DNA of 19,558 nucleotides. Source: CAZKXU01 sp964556665. Lineage in GTDB: Bacteria > Bdellovibrionota_C > UBA2361 > CAZKXU01. The DNA is taken from positions 1-19,558 of the forward strand of contig CAZKXU010000066.1 of NCBI GenBank assembly GCA_964556665.1, written 5' to 3'. The translations under genes and the position numbers were made by a program. The notes under the pieces are model-generated. The model made no database searches. It was not told the origin of the DNA and was given only the letters and a program-made list of their open reading frames with translations. Below are positions 1 through 7,511 of the stretch, piece after piece; the stretch's first letter is position 1, and every line of letters starts with the position of its first letter.

Positions 1-55
1 ATCTGGGGCAACGCTGCGCGCTATACTTGAAAAAACTTATTTGGCGAAGCACTAG
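1..55 (+). repeat. Truncated right end of a long palindromic element
   Basis: These 55 bases match 9816-9870 almost base for base (about two differences), including the terminal ...GCGAAGCACTAG. At the second site this stretch is the right arm of a 186-bp near-symmetrical palindrome, so a copy of that element evidently extends off the left edge of the window. It is non-coding and lies just upstream of the AAA_14 ATPase gene. Confidence 0.85.
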
Positions 56-70
56 TGTTTTTACCTCCGT

Positions 71-128
71 CCAATTATCAGTTAATTGATAATTGGACTT
101 GACCAATTATCAATTAACTGATAATTTG
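71..128. promoter_or_regulatory. Twin 26-bp palindromes, probable operator pair upstream of the ATPase gene
   Basis: Palindrome 1 (71-96) has perfect 10-bp arms, CCAATTATCA and TGATAATTGG, around GTTAAT. Palindrome 2 (103-128) has arms CCAATTATCA and TGATAATTTG (one mismatched pair) around ATTAAC. The two loops are reverse complements, so the second copy is the first in inverted orientation and the whole block is a nested inverted repeat. The centres are 32 bp apart, about three helical turns. The block ends six bases before the ATG at 135. This suggests a dimeric DNA-binding protein acting on two sites on the same DNA face, but no regulator is encoded in view. Confidence 0.6.
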
Positions 129-134
129 TCATAT

Positions 135-1319
135 ATGCAAAACACCCCAAGATATCTGCAGAGCTCAATCGCACAGGATGCTTTACCTCTGAAGAAAATA
201 GTATTTGTTTCTGGCCCAAGACAGGTAGGTAAAACTACTTTGGCAAAATCCCTCCTGGAGTCTCCAGATAATTATTTCTCATATGATCAGGAGGGGTTTA
301 GACGAGCTTGGGCTAGAAATCCAGGTACTGCATTATCGAGTCGTGCTGCTGGCCTAGTTGTATTAGATGAAATTCACAAAGACCGTCTCTGGAAGAAGAA
401 ATTAAAAGGCCTTTATGATACCGATTCAGAATTCACACAGTACTTAGTTACAGGCAGCGCGCGCTTAGATCTTTATAGAAAGGGCAGTGATAGTTTGATG
501 GGTAGATATCTACCCTATAGGTTGCATCCGATCTCGATTGGTGAGTGTATTTCTCCTCCGACACCTGATGACTTATTTAAAAAAGAAGGTAGTAAACAAT
601 ATGCGCTAGATGACCTCTTGAATCTGGGAGGATTTCCTGAACCGCTATTACATGGGAGTCAGCGCCATGCGCTGCGTTGGAGTAGGCTACGTCTTGAGCG
701 TTTAGTTCATGAGGATACTAGAGATCTTCTAAACATCTCCGATCTGCGTGCTTTCAATTTATTGGCTGAGCTATTACCGGATAAAGTTGGATCGCAGTTT
801 TCTTTAAATTCTATGCGTGAAGATCTTTCGAAGGCCTACGCTACAGTAGTATCCTGGTATCAAGTCTTAGAAGCACTTTATTTTTGCTTCACGATTAAGC
901 CGTATTATAAGAAGATTAATCGAGCCATAAGAGCTGAGCCGAAAGTATATCTATTTGACCTATTGCGTATACCAGCCAGTCAAGTTAGTAAGCGGCTAGA
1001 GAACCTTACTGCCTTACATCTATTAAAAGCATGTAATTTATGGACTGATACCGCTCAGGGGGAATTTACCCTTCACTACGTTAGAGATAAAAACAGAAGA
1101 GAGGTTGATTTTTTAGTTGTTCGCAATAATCATCCTTGGCTTTTGATAGAGTGTAAGAGTGGTCAGAAAGAACCAGCTACAGCTCTTCAATATTACTCAA
1201 AGCTCCTAAATCCAACACATCGTATTCAATTAGTTACTGACAAAAATTATGATAAATATTTTCCATCATTTAATACTCGTGTACTAAGTTACGAAATGTT
1301 CTTTGCTCAGTTGCCGTAG
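135..1319 (+). CDS. AAA_14-family ATPase with DUF4143 C-terminal domain
   Basis: A P-loop ATPase of the widespread AAA_14/DUF4143 family, whose cellular role is poorly defined; members are often strain-variable. Numbered from the ATG at 135 (394 aa), Walker A is GPRQVGKTT at about 27-35 and Walker B is LVVLDEI at about 74-80. The family's TGSARLD segment is at about 106-112, followed by the usual GRYLPYRLHPIS stretch. The C-terminal third is DUF4143 and ends in a restriction-nuclease-like pattern, E323-V-D325 then E339-C-K341. A longer form starting at TTG 93 would begin inside palindrome 1, so I prefer the ATG, although neither start has a clear ribosome binding site. The gene stands alone, sits beside a palindromic element and is preceded by twin palindromes, which fits an accessory, possibly acquired, gene. 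Confidence 0.85.
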   Translation: MQNTPRYLQSSIAQDALPLKKIVFVSGPRQVGKTTLAKSLLESPDNYFSYDQEGFRRAWARNPGTALSSRAAGLVVLDEIHKDRLWKKKLKGLYDTDSEFTQYLVTGSARLDLYRKGSDSLMGRYLPYRLHPISIGECISPPTPDDLFKKEGSKQYALDDLLNLGGFPEPLLHGSQRHALRWSRLRLERLVHEDTRDLLNISDLRAFNLLAELLPDKVGSQFSLNSMREDLSKAYATVVSWYQVLEALYFCFTIKPYYKKINRAIRAEPKVYLFDLLRIPASQVSKRLENLTALHLLKACNLWTDTAQGEFTLHYVRDKNRREVDFLVVRNNHPWLLIECKSGQKEPATALQYYSKLLNPTHRIQLVTDKNYDKYFPSFNTRVLSYEMFFAQLP

Positions 1320-1565
1320 TATTTTGGTTTTGCCTTTGAGGTGCCGTCCTAGTTTTTAACTCACTTAGTAATCTATAAAACTTTTTATGGTTGTGAATTC
1401 GGGGGGTTGCCAAACTACCTTATATTGCCAAGTGCACCGAAGCGTCGGTGGCTCTTCGCTGCCCTATCCGACATTAGCTTCAATTTATTATTCACAAATC
1501 AAAGTTGGAGAACAGTAACGGCTAACGCGGGCGACTGCAGGGTGCCTGAAACGGACCGGATTGAT

Positions 1566-1991
1566 CTACCCCCTGCATTGTACACAGAGAGCTGCTATAA
1601 ATAAAATAATTCCCATACCAGACAACAACCTCGAAGTCCAAATGCTTCTTAGAAATGTTTGCGGGAAATTATACTTCTTTAATCGCGTATAGTTTAATAT
1701 GCCAGTCATTACCATCAACGCGAGAAAAGAGGGGATCGCTATCAAGCCTCCTATTCCTTGGTATCGGTTCGCAGTCATATCAACCGCTGCACTTGGTACA
1801 AGAATCAGCAGTGCTATTACAAAGTACATTCGTCCAACAGGTGCCACAATTTCTACTACTCTTCCTTTTTGCTCGGTTGATAGCGTGCTGAGAGCTCGAT
1901 CAGCAATAAGTTGGCCCCAAACAAAGCAAGCAGCCATTCCAATCAAGCCAACAAATAGTGGATGGTAGAGAATAGGCAATAGACTACTCAT
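1566..1991 (-). CDS. Small four-helix membrane protein of unknown function
   Basis: 141 aa and not recognised. Hydrophobic stretches at about 6-27, 53-70, 77-97 and 120-138 suggest four transmembrane helices, with a basic loop (TRLKKYNF) between the third and fourth. Its ATG overlaps the last codons of the upstream kinase gene by eight bases (shared ATGAGTAG), a classic arrangement for translational coupling, so the two proteins are probably made together. It is the last gene of the FHA-kinase operon. An obvious but unproven possibility is that it anchors, receives signals for, or is a substrate of the otherwise soluble kinase. I see no lipobox, cleavable signal or catalytic motif. Confidence 0.75.
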   Translation of the reverse strand: MSSLLPILYHPLFVGLIGMAACFVWGQLIADRALSTLSTEQKGRVVEIVAPVGRMYFVIALLILVPSAAVDMTANRYQGIGGLIAIPSFLALMVMTGILNYTRLKKYNFPQTFLRSIWTSRLLSGMGIILFIAALCVQCRG

Positions 1992-2865
1992 TCACCTTCA
2001 CCTTGTCCACTCCATCTGGCTCGTCTAATAGCATGAATACCCGCTCTAGGTCTAATAGGAAATCATTTGTATTTTGATACCTGAGAAGCGGGTTGCGTTC
2101 CAAGGCCTTTAATACCACCTTATCCACCAAGCCTTCGCATTCCGGCACATAAAAACTTGGAGGCTTAGGAGTTGTTGTAAGCCTAAGCTTGACCACATCC
2201 AGCAGGTCATCACATTTAAATGGAAGAAAGCCTGTTATCAGCTCATATGCTAAAACACCTAGTGCATAAATATCCGAGCGAACATCAAGAATCCCCTTTT
2301 CCAAATATTCAGGACTAAGATAATCAAGCGTACCAACTATTACTTCATTATCGTATCTGCCTTGACGATCTAAAGAGTGTGCAATACCAAAATCCGTGAT
2401 CTTTACCTTAGCATGGCTATCAAGCAGAACATTTTCAGGCTTAATATCACGATGAACAACACCGGCTGCATGCACTGCACTTAGGCCGGAGGCTATATCT
2501 CGTATATAATTCAGCGCAGTTAATAGATCTAACCTTTGCTTAGACCTAATAAGGTCAGCCAAATCTCCCCCAGCCAGATATTCCATCGAATAGCCAAGAT
2601 ACTCATGGTCGCGAAAACACTCATAGGCACGTACTACATGTGGATGGTTGACCTGATAGGTAGCCATAACCTCATTACAAAATCTTGTTACAAGCTCCTG
2701 GTCATGCACAAAGTCCGGATGCAGTATCTTTAAGACAACTAAGCGATCTGCAAACTCAATATGTCGCGCGGTAAAAATTAGAACACGATCTCCGCTGCTA
2801 AGAAATGAAACTATCTCGTAGATACCAGCTACACGCTGGCCAATGGCAAAAGAAAATTCACCCAT
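1984..2865 (-). CDS. Serine/threonine protein kinase (Hanks type), soluble, single domain
   Basis: A 293-aa eukaryotic-like kinase with nearly all core motifs: VAIK-type lysine K46 (RLVVLK), helix-C glutamate E65, HRDIKPEN at 138-145, DFG at 158-160, GT-x-DYLSPE at 179-186 and DxxSDIYALG at about 194-203. The glycine-rich loop is degenerate: LSSGDRVLIF at 22-31 keeps only one of the usual three glycines, so nucleotide binding may be altered, though the catalytic residues argue against a pseudokinase. It has no transmembrane helix, PASTA or other sensor domain, so the protein is essentially a bare catalytic domain. A weak AGG lies just upstream of the ATG. It follows the FHA gene by about 31 bp and overlaps the downstream membrane protein. 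FHA proteins commonly bind phosphothreonine on kinases or their substrates, so the pair probably acts together. Confidence 0.93.
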   Translation of the reverse strand: MGEFSFAIGQRVAGIYEIVSFLSSGDRVLIFTARHIEFADRLVVLKILHPDFVHDQELVTRFCNEVMATYQVNHPHVVRAYECFRDHEYLGYSMEYLAGGDLADLIRSKQRLDLLTALNYIRDIASGLSAVHAAGVVHRDIKPENVLLDSHAKVKITDFGIAHSLDRQGRYDNEVIVGTLDYLSPEYLEKGILDVRSDIYALGVLAYELITGFLPFKCDDLLDVVKLRLTTTPKPPSFYVPECEGLVDKVVLKALERNPLLRYQNTNDFLLDLERVFMLLDEPDGVDKVKVNE

Positions 2866-2896
2866 AAATACCTAAATAACAAAGTGACAACCTTGT

Positions 2897-3487
2897 TTAA
2901 CCAGGCACCAAGCAGACGGTGAAATGGCGTTTTCCAAAGCGTAATCTATCGCCGTGTGAAAGTAGAGCTACAGCTGAAAGTAAGACCTCCTCCTGGTTTT
3001 TAGAACGCAATAAAGCAGTACCATGCTCGGAAAACTGATCAACAAGCTCTACATCTCCATGCTTATGAATCCTAATCATTGCATGATTTTCTGAGATTGA
3101 GGGATCACCTATTACAATATAATTTGCTCCACTAGCTCTATCATTTGAAGTAACTATCCACCTACCTTCCCTCAATATATAATACTCACCTGCATCACAT
3201 CGATCATAAGAGACGAGAAACCCTCGTATCGCAGGCAATACATCAGCATCTGTAGCGAGCTCAGTCGAGAGGGAACGTTTGGAACTGCTTAATTTTGCTA
3301 TGTGCGCCGGAGCATTGACATCTCCATGCTTAATTATACTACCTGAAAACCGAGTATCAGTATCAAACAGACTAGTGATACGCCTATTTAAGAGAGGACT
3401 AATAAATACCCTCCCCCCTTGCTCCTGAGTTACTTTGCGACTCCCTTTAGGATCAAGCTGAATAATTTTGTTATCCTGATTCTCCAT
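2897..3487 (-). CDS. FHA-domain phosphopeptide-binding protein
   Basis: A 196-aa protein if begun at the ATG at 3487. A GTG at 3541 would add 18 residues; neither start has a good Shine-Dalgarno, and I prefer ATG. The first 85 residues are polar and low in recognisable structure. The C-terminal part (about 87-194) is a forkhead-associated domain: EGRWIV strand, YIVIGDPSIS, the phosphate-binding SxxH (S132, H135 in ISENHA), an HGT loop near 155-157 and the closing HGDRLRFGKRHFTV strands. The usual early G-R arginine is present in the EGRW segment. It is first in an operon with a Ser/Thr kinase, the standard partner of FHA domains. The N-terminal tail contains several Thr/Ser residues that could be phosphorylated, but this is inference. 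Confidence 0.85.
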   Translation of the reverse strand: MENQDNKIIQLDPKGSRKVTQEQGGRVFISPLLNRRITSLFDTDTRFSGSIIKHGDVNAPAHIAKLSSSKRSLSTELATDADVLPAIRGFLVSYDRCDAGEYYILREGRWIVTSNDRASGANYIVIGDPSISENHAMIRIHKHGDVELVDQFSEHGTALLRSKNQEEVLLSAVALLSHGDRLRFGKRHFTVCLVPG

Positions 3488-3569
3488 CTGTACAGATATA
3501 AAAAGAGCTTGGATGGTTCGGACTATCTCTGAAAAAGCCACACAAAAACAACAACAACCTGCTCAGCAG

Positions 3570-3598
3570 AGAATAGCACAGCTTATATCGCTACTCAA
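3570..3598 (-). promoter_or_regulatory. Candidate sigma-70-type promoter of the FHA-kinase operon
   Basis: On the minus strand, TTGAGT (3598-3593) is followed after 17 bp by TATTCT (3575-3570). This would start transcription near 3563, upstream of both possible FHA start codons. Each hexamer matches four of six consensus positions, so this is a plausible but unproven promoter. Confidence 0.4.
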
Positions 3599-3606
3599 AT
3601 AAATCC

Positions 3607-3627
3607 ATCACTTTCAGTGATATCACT
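3607..3627. promoter_or_regulatory. Operator-like tandem half-sites in the divergent intergenic region
   Basis: ATCACT, three bases, AGTGAT, then ATCACT again. The last two half-sites form a perfect 12-bp palindrome, AGTGATATCACT (3616-3627). The element lies between the two divergent candidate promoters of the FHA-kinase operon and the GT2-Agl23 pair, just upstream of the minus-strand -35 hexamer. It could bind a regulator controlling both operons. Confidence 0.35.
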
Positions 3628-3675
3628 TATGAGGCACTAGTATACGTAACATACTAAATTCCTTTAGTTTTCCGC

Positions 3676-3704
3676 TTGCATACCGGATATCTGTAACTTA
3701 TTAT
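3676..3704 (+). promoter_or_regulatory. Candidate promoter of the GT2-Agl23 operon
   Basis: TTGCAT (3676-3681) and TATTAT (3699-3704) are separated by exactly 17 bp, predicting a start near 3711 and a leader of about 45 nt. An AGG follows about 9 nt before the ATG at 3755. The -10 differs from consensus at one position. Confidence 0.45.
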
Positions 3705-3754
3705 AAATACTGTCTATTTATGTCAAATTTACCAAGCACCTCAACAGGTTTATT

Positions 3755-4516
3755 ATGTCATTACGAGAGTTAGTAATCGCTATGCCTGCTTACAACGAAG
3801 AGGAGTGCATCGCAGAGGTTGTGCACAAATGGTGCTCATTGCTGCGCCAACTTGGGCTTCGTAGCCCTATCATGATTGTTGTTAACGATGGCTCAAAGGA
3901 TCAGACAGGCACGGTGCTTGATAAATTAAAATCAAGCTTCCCCGAACTCCATGTGATTCACCAGGAAAATACAGGACATGGTCGCGCATTAAGACATGCA
4001 TACGATGAGGCGGTCAAGATGGGGGCTGAATGGGTATTTCAGGTTGATAGTGATGATCAGTTTATGCCCTCAGACTTCAAGCTTCTTTGGGAGCAAAGAC
4101 AGCGCTCAAACTTTATTCTTGGGCATCGACTTAATCGTGACGATCCAACACATAGAAAAATTATTACCAACATACTTAAGCTTGTGAATCTTTTGCTATT
4201 TGGACGGCTCCTTCGTGATGCCAATATTCCGTTTCGGCTAATTAGAGGGAAATACCTTGGTTGCTTATTGGAATTTGTCCCTCCACACCTTTTTGCTCCG
4301 AACATCTTTCTTTCATTAACAGCAAGCGCCGACGGACAGGATCTAATAAATATCCCGGTCGGACACAAGGAGAGGCAAACTGGACAGGTTTCTATAGTAC
4401 GTTGGCGACTAATTAAGGCCTGTATGCGCACAGCAGCTGAGCTATTTATATACCGTCTCCGTCTTGGATCTACAGTAGAAAAACTTAAGACTAAAAAGGC
4501 ATCTTTGGGGTTATAA
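3755..4516 (+). CDS. GT2 glycosyltransferase, dolichyl/polyprenyl-phosphate mannosyltransferase (DPM1)-like
   Basis: A 253-aa GT-A fold enzyme that, by family, transfers a hexose from a nucleotide sugar to polyprenyl phosphate on the cytoplasmic side of the membrane. Visible motifs: PAYNEEE at 11-17, NDGSKDQT at 44-51, GHGRALRHAYDEA at about 74-86, the metal-binding D98-S-D100 in FQVDSDDQ, and DANIPFRLIRG at about 155-165, which replaces the typical D..(S)GFRL.R. It also has HKERQTGQVS at about 204-213, the usual acceptor-side H..R..G.S. Length and lack of C-terminal transmembrane helices fit the short soluble or peripheral DPM1 type rather than the GtrB type. Its stop codon is immediately followed by the ATG of the Agl23-like gene (no gap), so the two are co-transcribed. 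The donor sugar cannot be read from the sequence. Confidence 0.88.
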   Translation: MSLRELVIAMPAYNEEECIAEVVHKWCSLLRQLGLRSPIMIVVNDGSKDQTGTVLDKLKSSFPELHVIHQENTGHGRALRHAYDEAVKMGAEWVFQVDSDDQFMPSDFKLLWEQRQRSNFILGHRLNRDDPTHRKIITNILKLVNLLLFGRLLRDANIPFRLIRGKYLGCLLEFVPPHLFAPNIFLSLTASADGQDLINIPVGHKERQTGQVSIVRWRLIKACMRTAAELFIYRLRLGSTVEKLKTKKASLGL

Positions 4517-6496
4517 ATGAATCAGGAAAATATAAAAGCTGAGAGCAATTTATTTACGAAATATGAATGGTATATATTTTGGATTATCGCACTGGCCGGC
4601 ATAATCATTCGCTGGCACGCCTTGGATGTCCGCCCTTTTCATCATGATGAATCACTGCATGCCACTTATGGGCGTTACTATTATGATGACCCGGTAAATG
4701 GATATTATAAATACTCAGCGATGCTGCACGGCCCGTTTTTATATAATGTTTACAGTTTAGTTTATAATATATTAGGCGTAACCGATCTTGCTACGCGCGC
4801 CCCTATGGCGCTCATCGGTTCTCTACTTATCTTCGCACCGCTTTTATTCGGCAAGTTCCTACATCGCTGGAGCATCTTAGCACTCTGCGCCACGATCTCA
4901 CTCTCCCCAACTCTTGGCTACTGGTCACGCTTTGCAAGAGAGGAGATGTATATATTGGCATCGATGTTTCTAATGCTCTATGGAGCAGTACTATGCAAAT
5001 CCAGTCTACGCTCGTTCTTTATTATTACGGGACTAACTCTACAGTTTTGCATAAAGGAAAACGCATATGTGACAGTTGCGATCTTGCTTGGCTATCTAAT
5101 TTTTGAATTCGGGTTTAATGCGCTTGTCTTAGGCGAGATGAACTCACTAGCACGTAAGATGGTTGATAATCTGAAAAAATTCCGTTGGCATTTTCTTTTC
5201 TCGCTTGCAGTTGGAGCACTAATATATTGCTACTTTTACAGCGCAGGATTTCGCTACCGACAAGGAATCCTTGATGGAATATACCGGGAGAGTCTTTCAT
5301 ATTGGTTCGAACACCATAATATGGAGCGCATTAAAGGGCCTTTTCTATTCCATTTTTATATGTACGCCTGGTACGAACTGCCGTTTATACTAATATTCCT
5401 CTTTCAGATATTTCACTTCTATAAACGTGCATCCTGGAACTATCGTATAGCTGGAATTGCAACTTGGTCGATAGCGCTTTTTGCAGCAGTGATTGGATTC
5501 GGCCGTCCAGTAACTGAGTCTCCATTCTTTCAGCTCTTTAAGTTAAAAGACAATCTGGATGCACTTGGTCTTTTTGTGCTTATAACCCATCCGCTCATCC
5601 TAACCATCTATCATTTAAACAAAAAAGAGCAGATGCTTGCATTCTGGGGATATTTTTTTACAGCAACATTTTTTACCTATAGCTACCTCGGAGAGAAAGT
5701 ACCTTGGCTTGCTACCTATCCTTACGTCTTTGGGATAATATATCTTACCTTATACTTTCAGGAGTTTCTTTATAAAAATCCACTTAAAGACTACAAATCT
5801 ATTTCGTGGGGTACAACCTTAACCTACCTCGGAGCGCTTGCAGGCAGCCTTGGTGTTATCTTCATGATACAGGAAGCAGGCCTTGTCGGAATCTTAAGTA
5901 AAGATCGAACTCTTATCACTCGCTCGACCCAGTTTTTTGTGTTTCTAGGTATTGGTTTATTAGCAATAGGTTTTGCAGAGAAAAAATTTAAAGATCTGGG
6001 CAACTACAACCTTGCCTATATGTTGTTCGCCGTAGTTGCATTATTTAATTTGCGGTTATCGATCATAACCAATCACACAAGAGCGGGACAGCCTAGTGAA
6101 TATATCTGCCAAGTACATACAACCTACGAGTTTCAAAATATTGTAAATAAGATTAAAGATGAAATAAATTTCCCACTACGTGGATATAAATTAAAAGTTC
6201 TTGGTATTGAGGACTCTGTCTGGCCAATTACCTGGTATCTGCGCAACATGCCAGAGTATCAGTTTGATGCACCGCTTGATCAGAGGAGCAATTATGACTA
6301 TATCTTGCAAAACTATGTAGAACCTCCTGTAAATGTACCTCCAGGCTTTAAGGTAATGCAGATCACGCTGCGCGGCTGGTGGGTACCGGATTTTACTAAG
6401 ATGAATCTAAAGAATTTCTTAAATTACGCTATCAATCACACTCCTTGGAGCGATGTTGGATATAGCTACCTGCACCTGCTGACAAAGGAGCGTTAG
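4517..6496 (+). CDS. Agl23-like GT-C membrane protein (TIGR03663 family)
   Basis: A 659-aa polytopic membrane protein. TIGR03663 members show N-terminal similarity to PMT/GT39 mannosyltransferases and usually occur in genomes that also have YYY proteins. The family's few invariant features are present: acidic pair D44-E45 in PFHHDESLHA, tripeptide H71-G-P73 in MLHGPFLYN, and arginines R94 (ATRAP) and R138/R141 in YWSRFAREEMY. In GT-C enzymes such an acidic pair in the first external loop is the catalytic or metal site. About ten or more hydrophobic segments follow. A C-terminal non-membrane region, from about 530, carries DSVWPITWYLRN (about 566-577). Transfer of a lipid-linked sugar to an envelope acceptor is likely. 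NCBI calls the family 'flippase activity-associated', but its reaction is not established. Confidence 0.88.
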   Translation: MNQENIKAESNLFTKYEWYIFWIIALAGIIIRWHALDVRPFHHDESLHATYGRYYYDDPVNGYYKYSAMLHGPFLYNVYSLVYNILGVTDLATRAPMALIGSLLIFAPLLFGKFLHRWSILALCATISLSPTLGYWSRFAREEMYILASMFLMLYGAVLCKSSLRSFFIITGLTLQFCIKENAYVTVAILLGYLIFEFGFNALVLGEMNSLARKMVDNLKKFRWHFLFSLAVGALIYCYFYSAGFRYRQGILDGIYRESLSYWFEHHNMERIKGPFLFHFYMYAWYELPFILIFLFQIFHFYKRASWNYRIAGIATWSIALFAAVIGFGRPVTESPFFQLFKLKDNLDALGLFVLITHPLILTIYHLNKKEQMLAFWGYFFTATFFTYSYLGEKVPWLATYPYVFGIIYLTLYFQEFLYKNPLKDYKSISWGTTLTYLGALAGSLGVIFMIQEAGLVGILSKDRTLITRSTQFFVFLGIGLLAIGFAEKKFKDLGNYNLAYMLFAVVALFNLRLSIITNHTRAGQPSEYICQVHTTYEFQNIVNKIKDEINFPLRGYKLKVLGIEDSVWPITWYLRNMPEYQFDAPLDQRSNYDYILQNYVEPPVNVPPGFKVMQITLRGWWVPDFTKMNLKNFLNYAINHTPWSDVGYSYLHLLTKER

Positions 6497-6546
6497 TAGA
6501 GCAACCATTTAATATTATGGGATGGGAAGTCGTATGGCTATTGTGG

Positions 6547-6972
6547 CTACAACCGAAAACTACTTCCATTCAACTCTGCTGCCAAGAGATGATAGACACG
6601 CGAGGCAAGAAGCTTTGCCTGAGCATCTGTAATATTGGCTTTTTCTGCGGCGGACAATGTGCGGAACTGACTAGCCAGCTCCCCAAGCGCGGCCCTAGAG
6701 GTCATGCCGGAACGGGAACTTAGTGCTAACAAGATTGAAGCAGTCTCGCTAAACGAAGCTTGTCGATCCTCTCCTGAATTGATGCTTTGCTCAAGCTTAC
6801 TAGTAAGAGAGTCGATCTGGGCTCCGGTCTCACCTACAAGATTACTGCGTGGTGAGGATTTATATGCATCACGCGCTAACTCTAATACCTGATCAAGAGA
6901 TTTAGTCTCCCCACGTGGGGCACAAGCGTTTAACCCTAAAGTTAATAATGCAATTACTAAATACTTAAACAT
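6547..6972 (-). CDS. Putative small lipoprotein, Ala/Ser-rich, unknown function
   Basis: 141 aa. The N-terminus is a typical lipoprotein signal: MFKYLVIALLTLGLNAC with a lipobox LNAC, predicting lipidation at C17 and membrane anchoring after cleavage by signal peptidase II. The mature part is mainly helical and rich in Ala, Ser, Leu and Glu (repeated A-K-L-L-A and S-S-R type stretches), without a domain I recognise. A good Shine-Dalgarno, AAGGAGAG, precedes the ATG. It faces the Agl23 gene convergently across about 50 bp with no obvious terminator. It lies downstream of the membrane-anchored protein and hybrid kinase genes on the same strand but has its own plausible -10, so it may be a separate unit. 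Confidence 0.75.
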   Translation of the reverse strand: MFKYLVIALLTLGLNACAPRGETKSLDQVLELARDAYKSSPRSNLVGETGAQIDSLTSKLEQSINSGEDRQASFSETASILLALSSRSGMTSRAALGELASQFRTLSAAEKANITDAQAKLLASRVYHLLAAELNGSSFRL

Positions 6973-7012
6973 ATCCTCACTCTCCTTAATTTTTGTACAG
7001 CCTAAATACTGT

Positions 7013-7018
7013 ATTATA
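7013..7018 (-). promoter_or_regulatory. Possible -10 element of the lipoprotein gene
   Basis: A perfect TATAAT on the minus strand, about 40 bp upstream of the lipoprotein ATG in an AT-rich gap (6973-7064). No convincing -35 hexamer is present at the right distance, so support is limited. Confidence 0.3.
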
Positions 7019-7064
7019 TAAATTAATCATAAAAGCCTGAGGATAGCCAGATCAGATAAAATCA

Positions 7065-7487
7065 CTACACATCTCGCGCTGGACCAAATTGGGCGATTAG
7101 CATACTGGCTACAATCTGTGCCTGAATATCATCCATCCCAAGAACTTTAAGCTCCTTAAGCAATCTCTTCCGTGTTTTTTCAACATCCGCCGACTGAAGC
7201 CGCTCCGGCAAAAACGTCGGTTCACACTTGGCTATGAGATCTGACATCTCCCCTGGATTCAGCATTGCAAGCACATCACCAGCAGGAGCATGCCCGCTCT
7301 TATACCACTGCCAAAGAGAGCGCATTGCAGTAAGCTGTGCATTGGAAAATTTTACATCTGCTGCCCAGCGAGCGATTGCACGTAATCGCCCCTCTTCTGA
7401 TACGAAAAATGTATTGTAAATACGCATTGTGAGCGTCAGGACTATAAGGAGTCCGATTATATATCCTAAGAGCTGTAAAATCTGCAT
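7065..7487 (-). CDS. Membrane-anchored hypothetical protein
   Basis: 140 aa when started at the ATG at 7487; two TTG codons just upstream could add two residues. One strongly hydrophobic N-terminal helix (about 2-22) is followed by a soluble region of about 115 residues. That region is rich in Arg, Lys, Ala and Leu, with a WAADVKFSNAQLTAMRSLW segment and a helical C-terminus. No cleavage site is obvious, so it is probably anchored with its body on one side of the inner membrane. Its start lies 24 bp downstream of the hybrid histidine kinase stop codon on the same strand, so co-transcription and a functional link to that sensor are likely. I do not recognise the family. Confidence 0.7.
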   Translation of the reverse strand: MQILQLLGYIIGLLIVLTLTMRIYNTFFVSEEGRLRAIARWAADVKFSNAQLTAMRSLWQWYKSGHAPAGDVLAMLNPGEMSDLIAKCEPTFLPERLQSADVEKTRKRLLKELKVLGMDDIQAQIVASMLIAQFGPARDV

Positions 7488-7511
7488 CAACAAAATTACC
7501 GAAAGATTAGA

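Noticed and set aside
93..134. TTG start adding 14 residues to the AAA_14 ATPase
   Set aside because: The added residues are encoded by the twin palindromes and the conserved region begins only after the ATG at 135.
1407..1604. 65-codon open frame in the 246-bp gap between the AAA_14 gene and the minus-strand membrane protein gene
   Set aside because: It begins with TTG, has no ribosome binding site, overlaps the end of the membrane protein gene and resembles no protein. The gap shows only a 6-bp-stem hairpin (1435-1450) without a T-run.
4057..4431. 124-codon minus-strand open frame opposite the GT2 gene
   Set aside because: It is antisense to a well-supported glycosyltransferase and has no recognisable motif or start signal.
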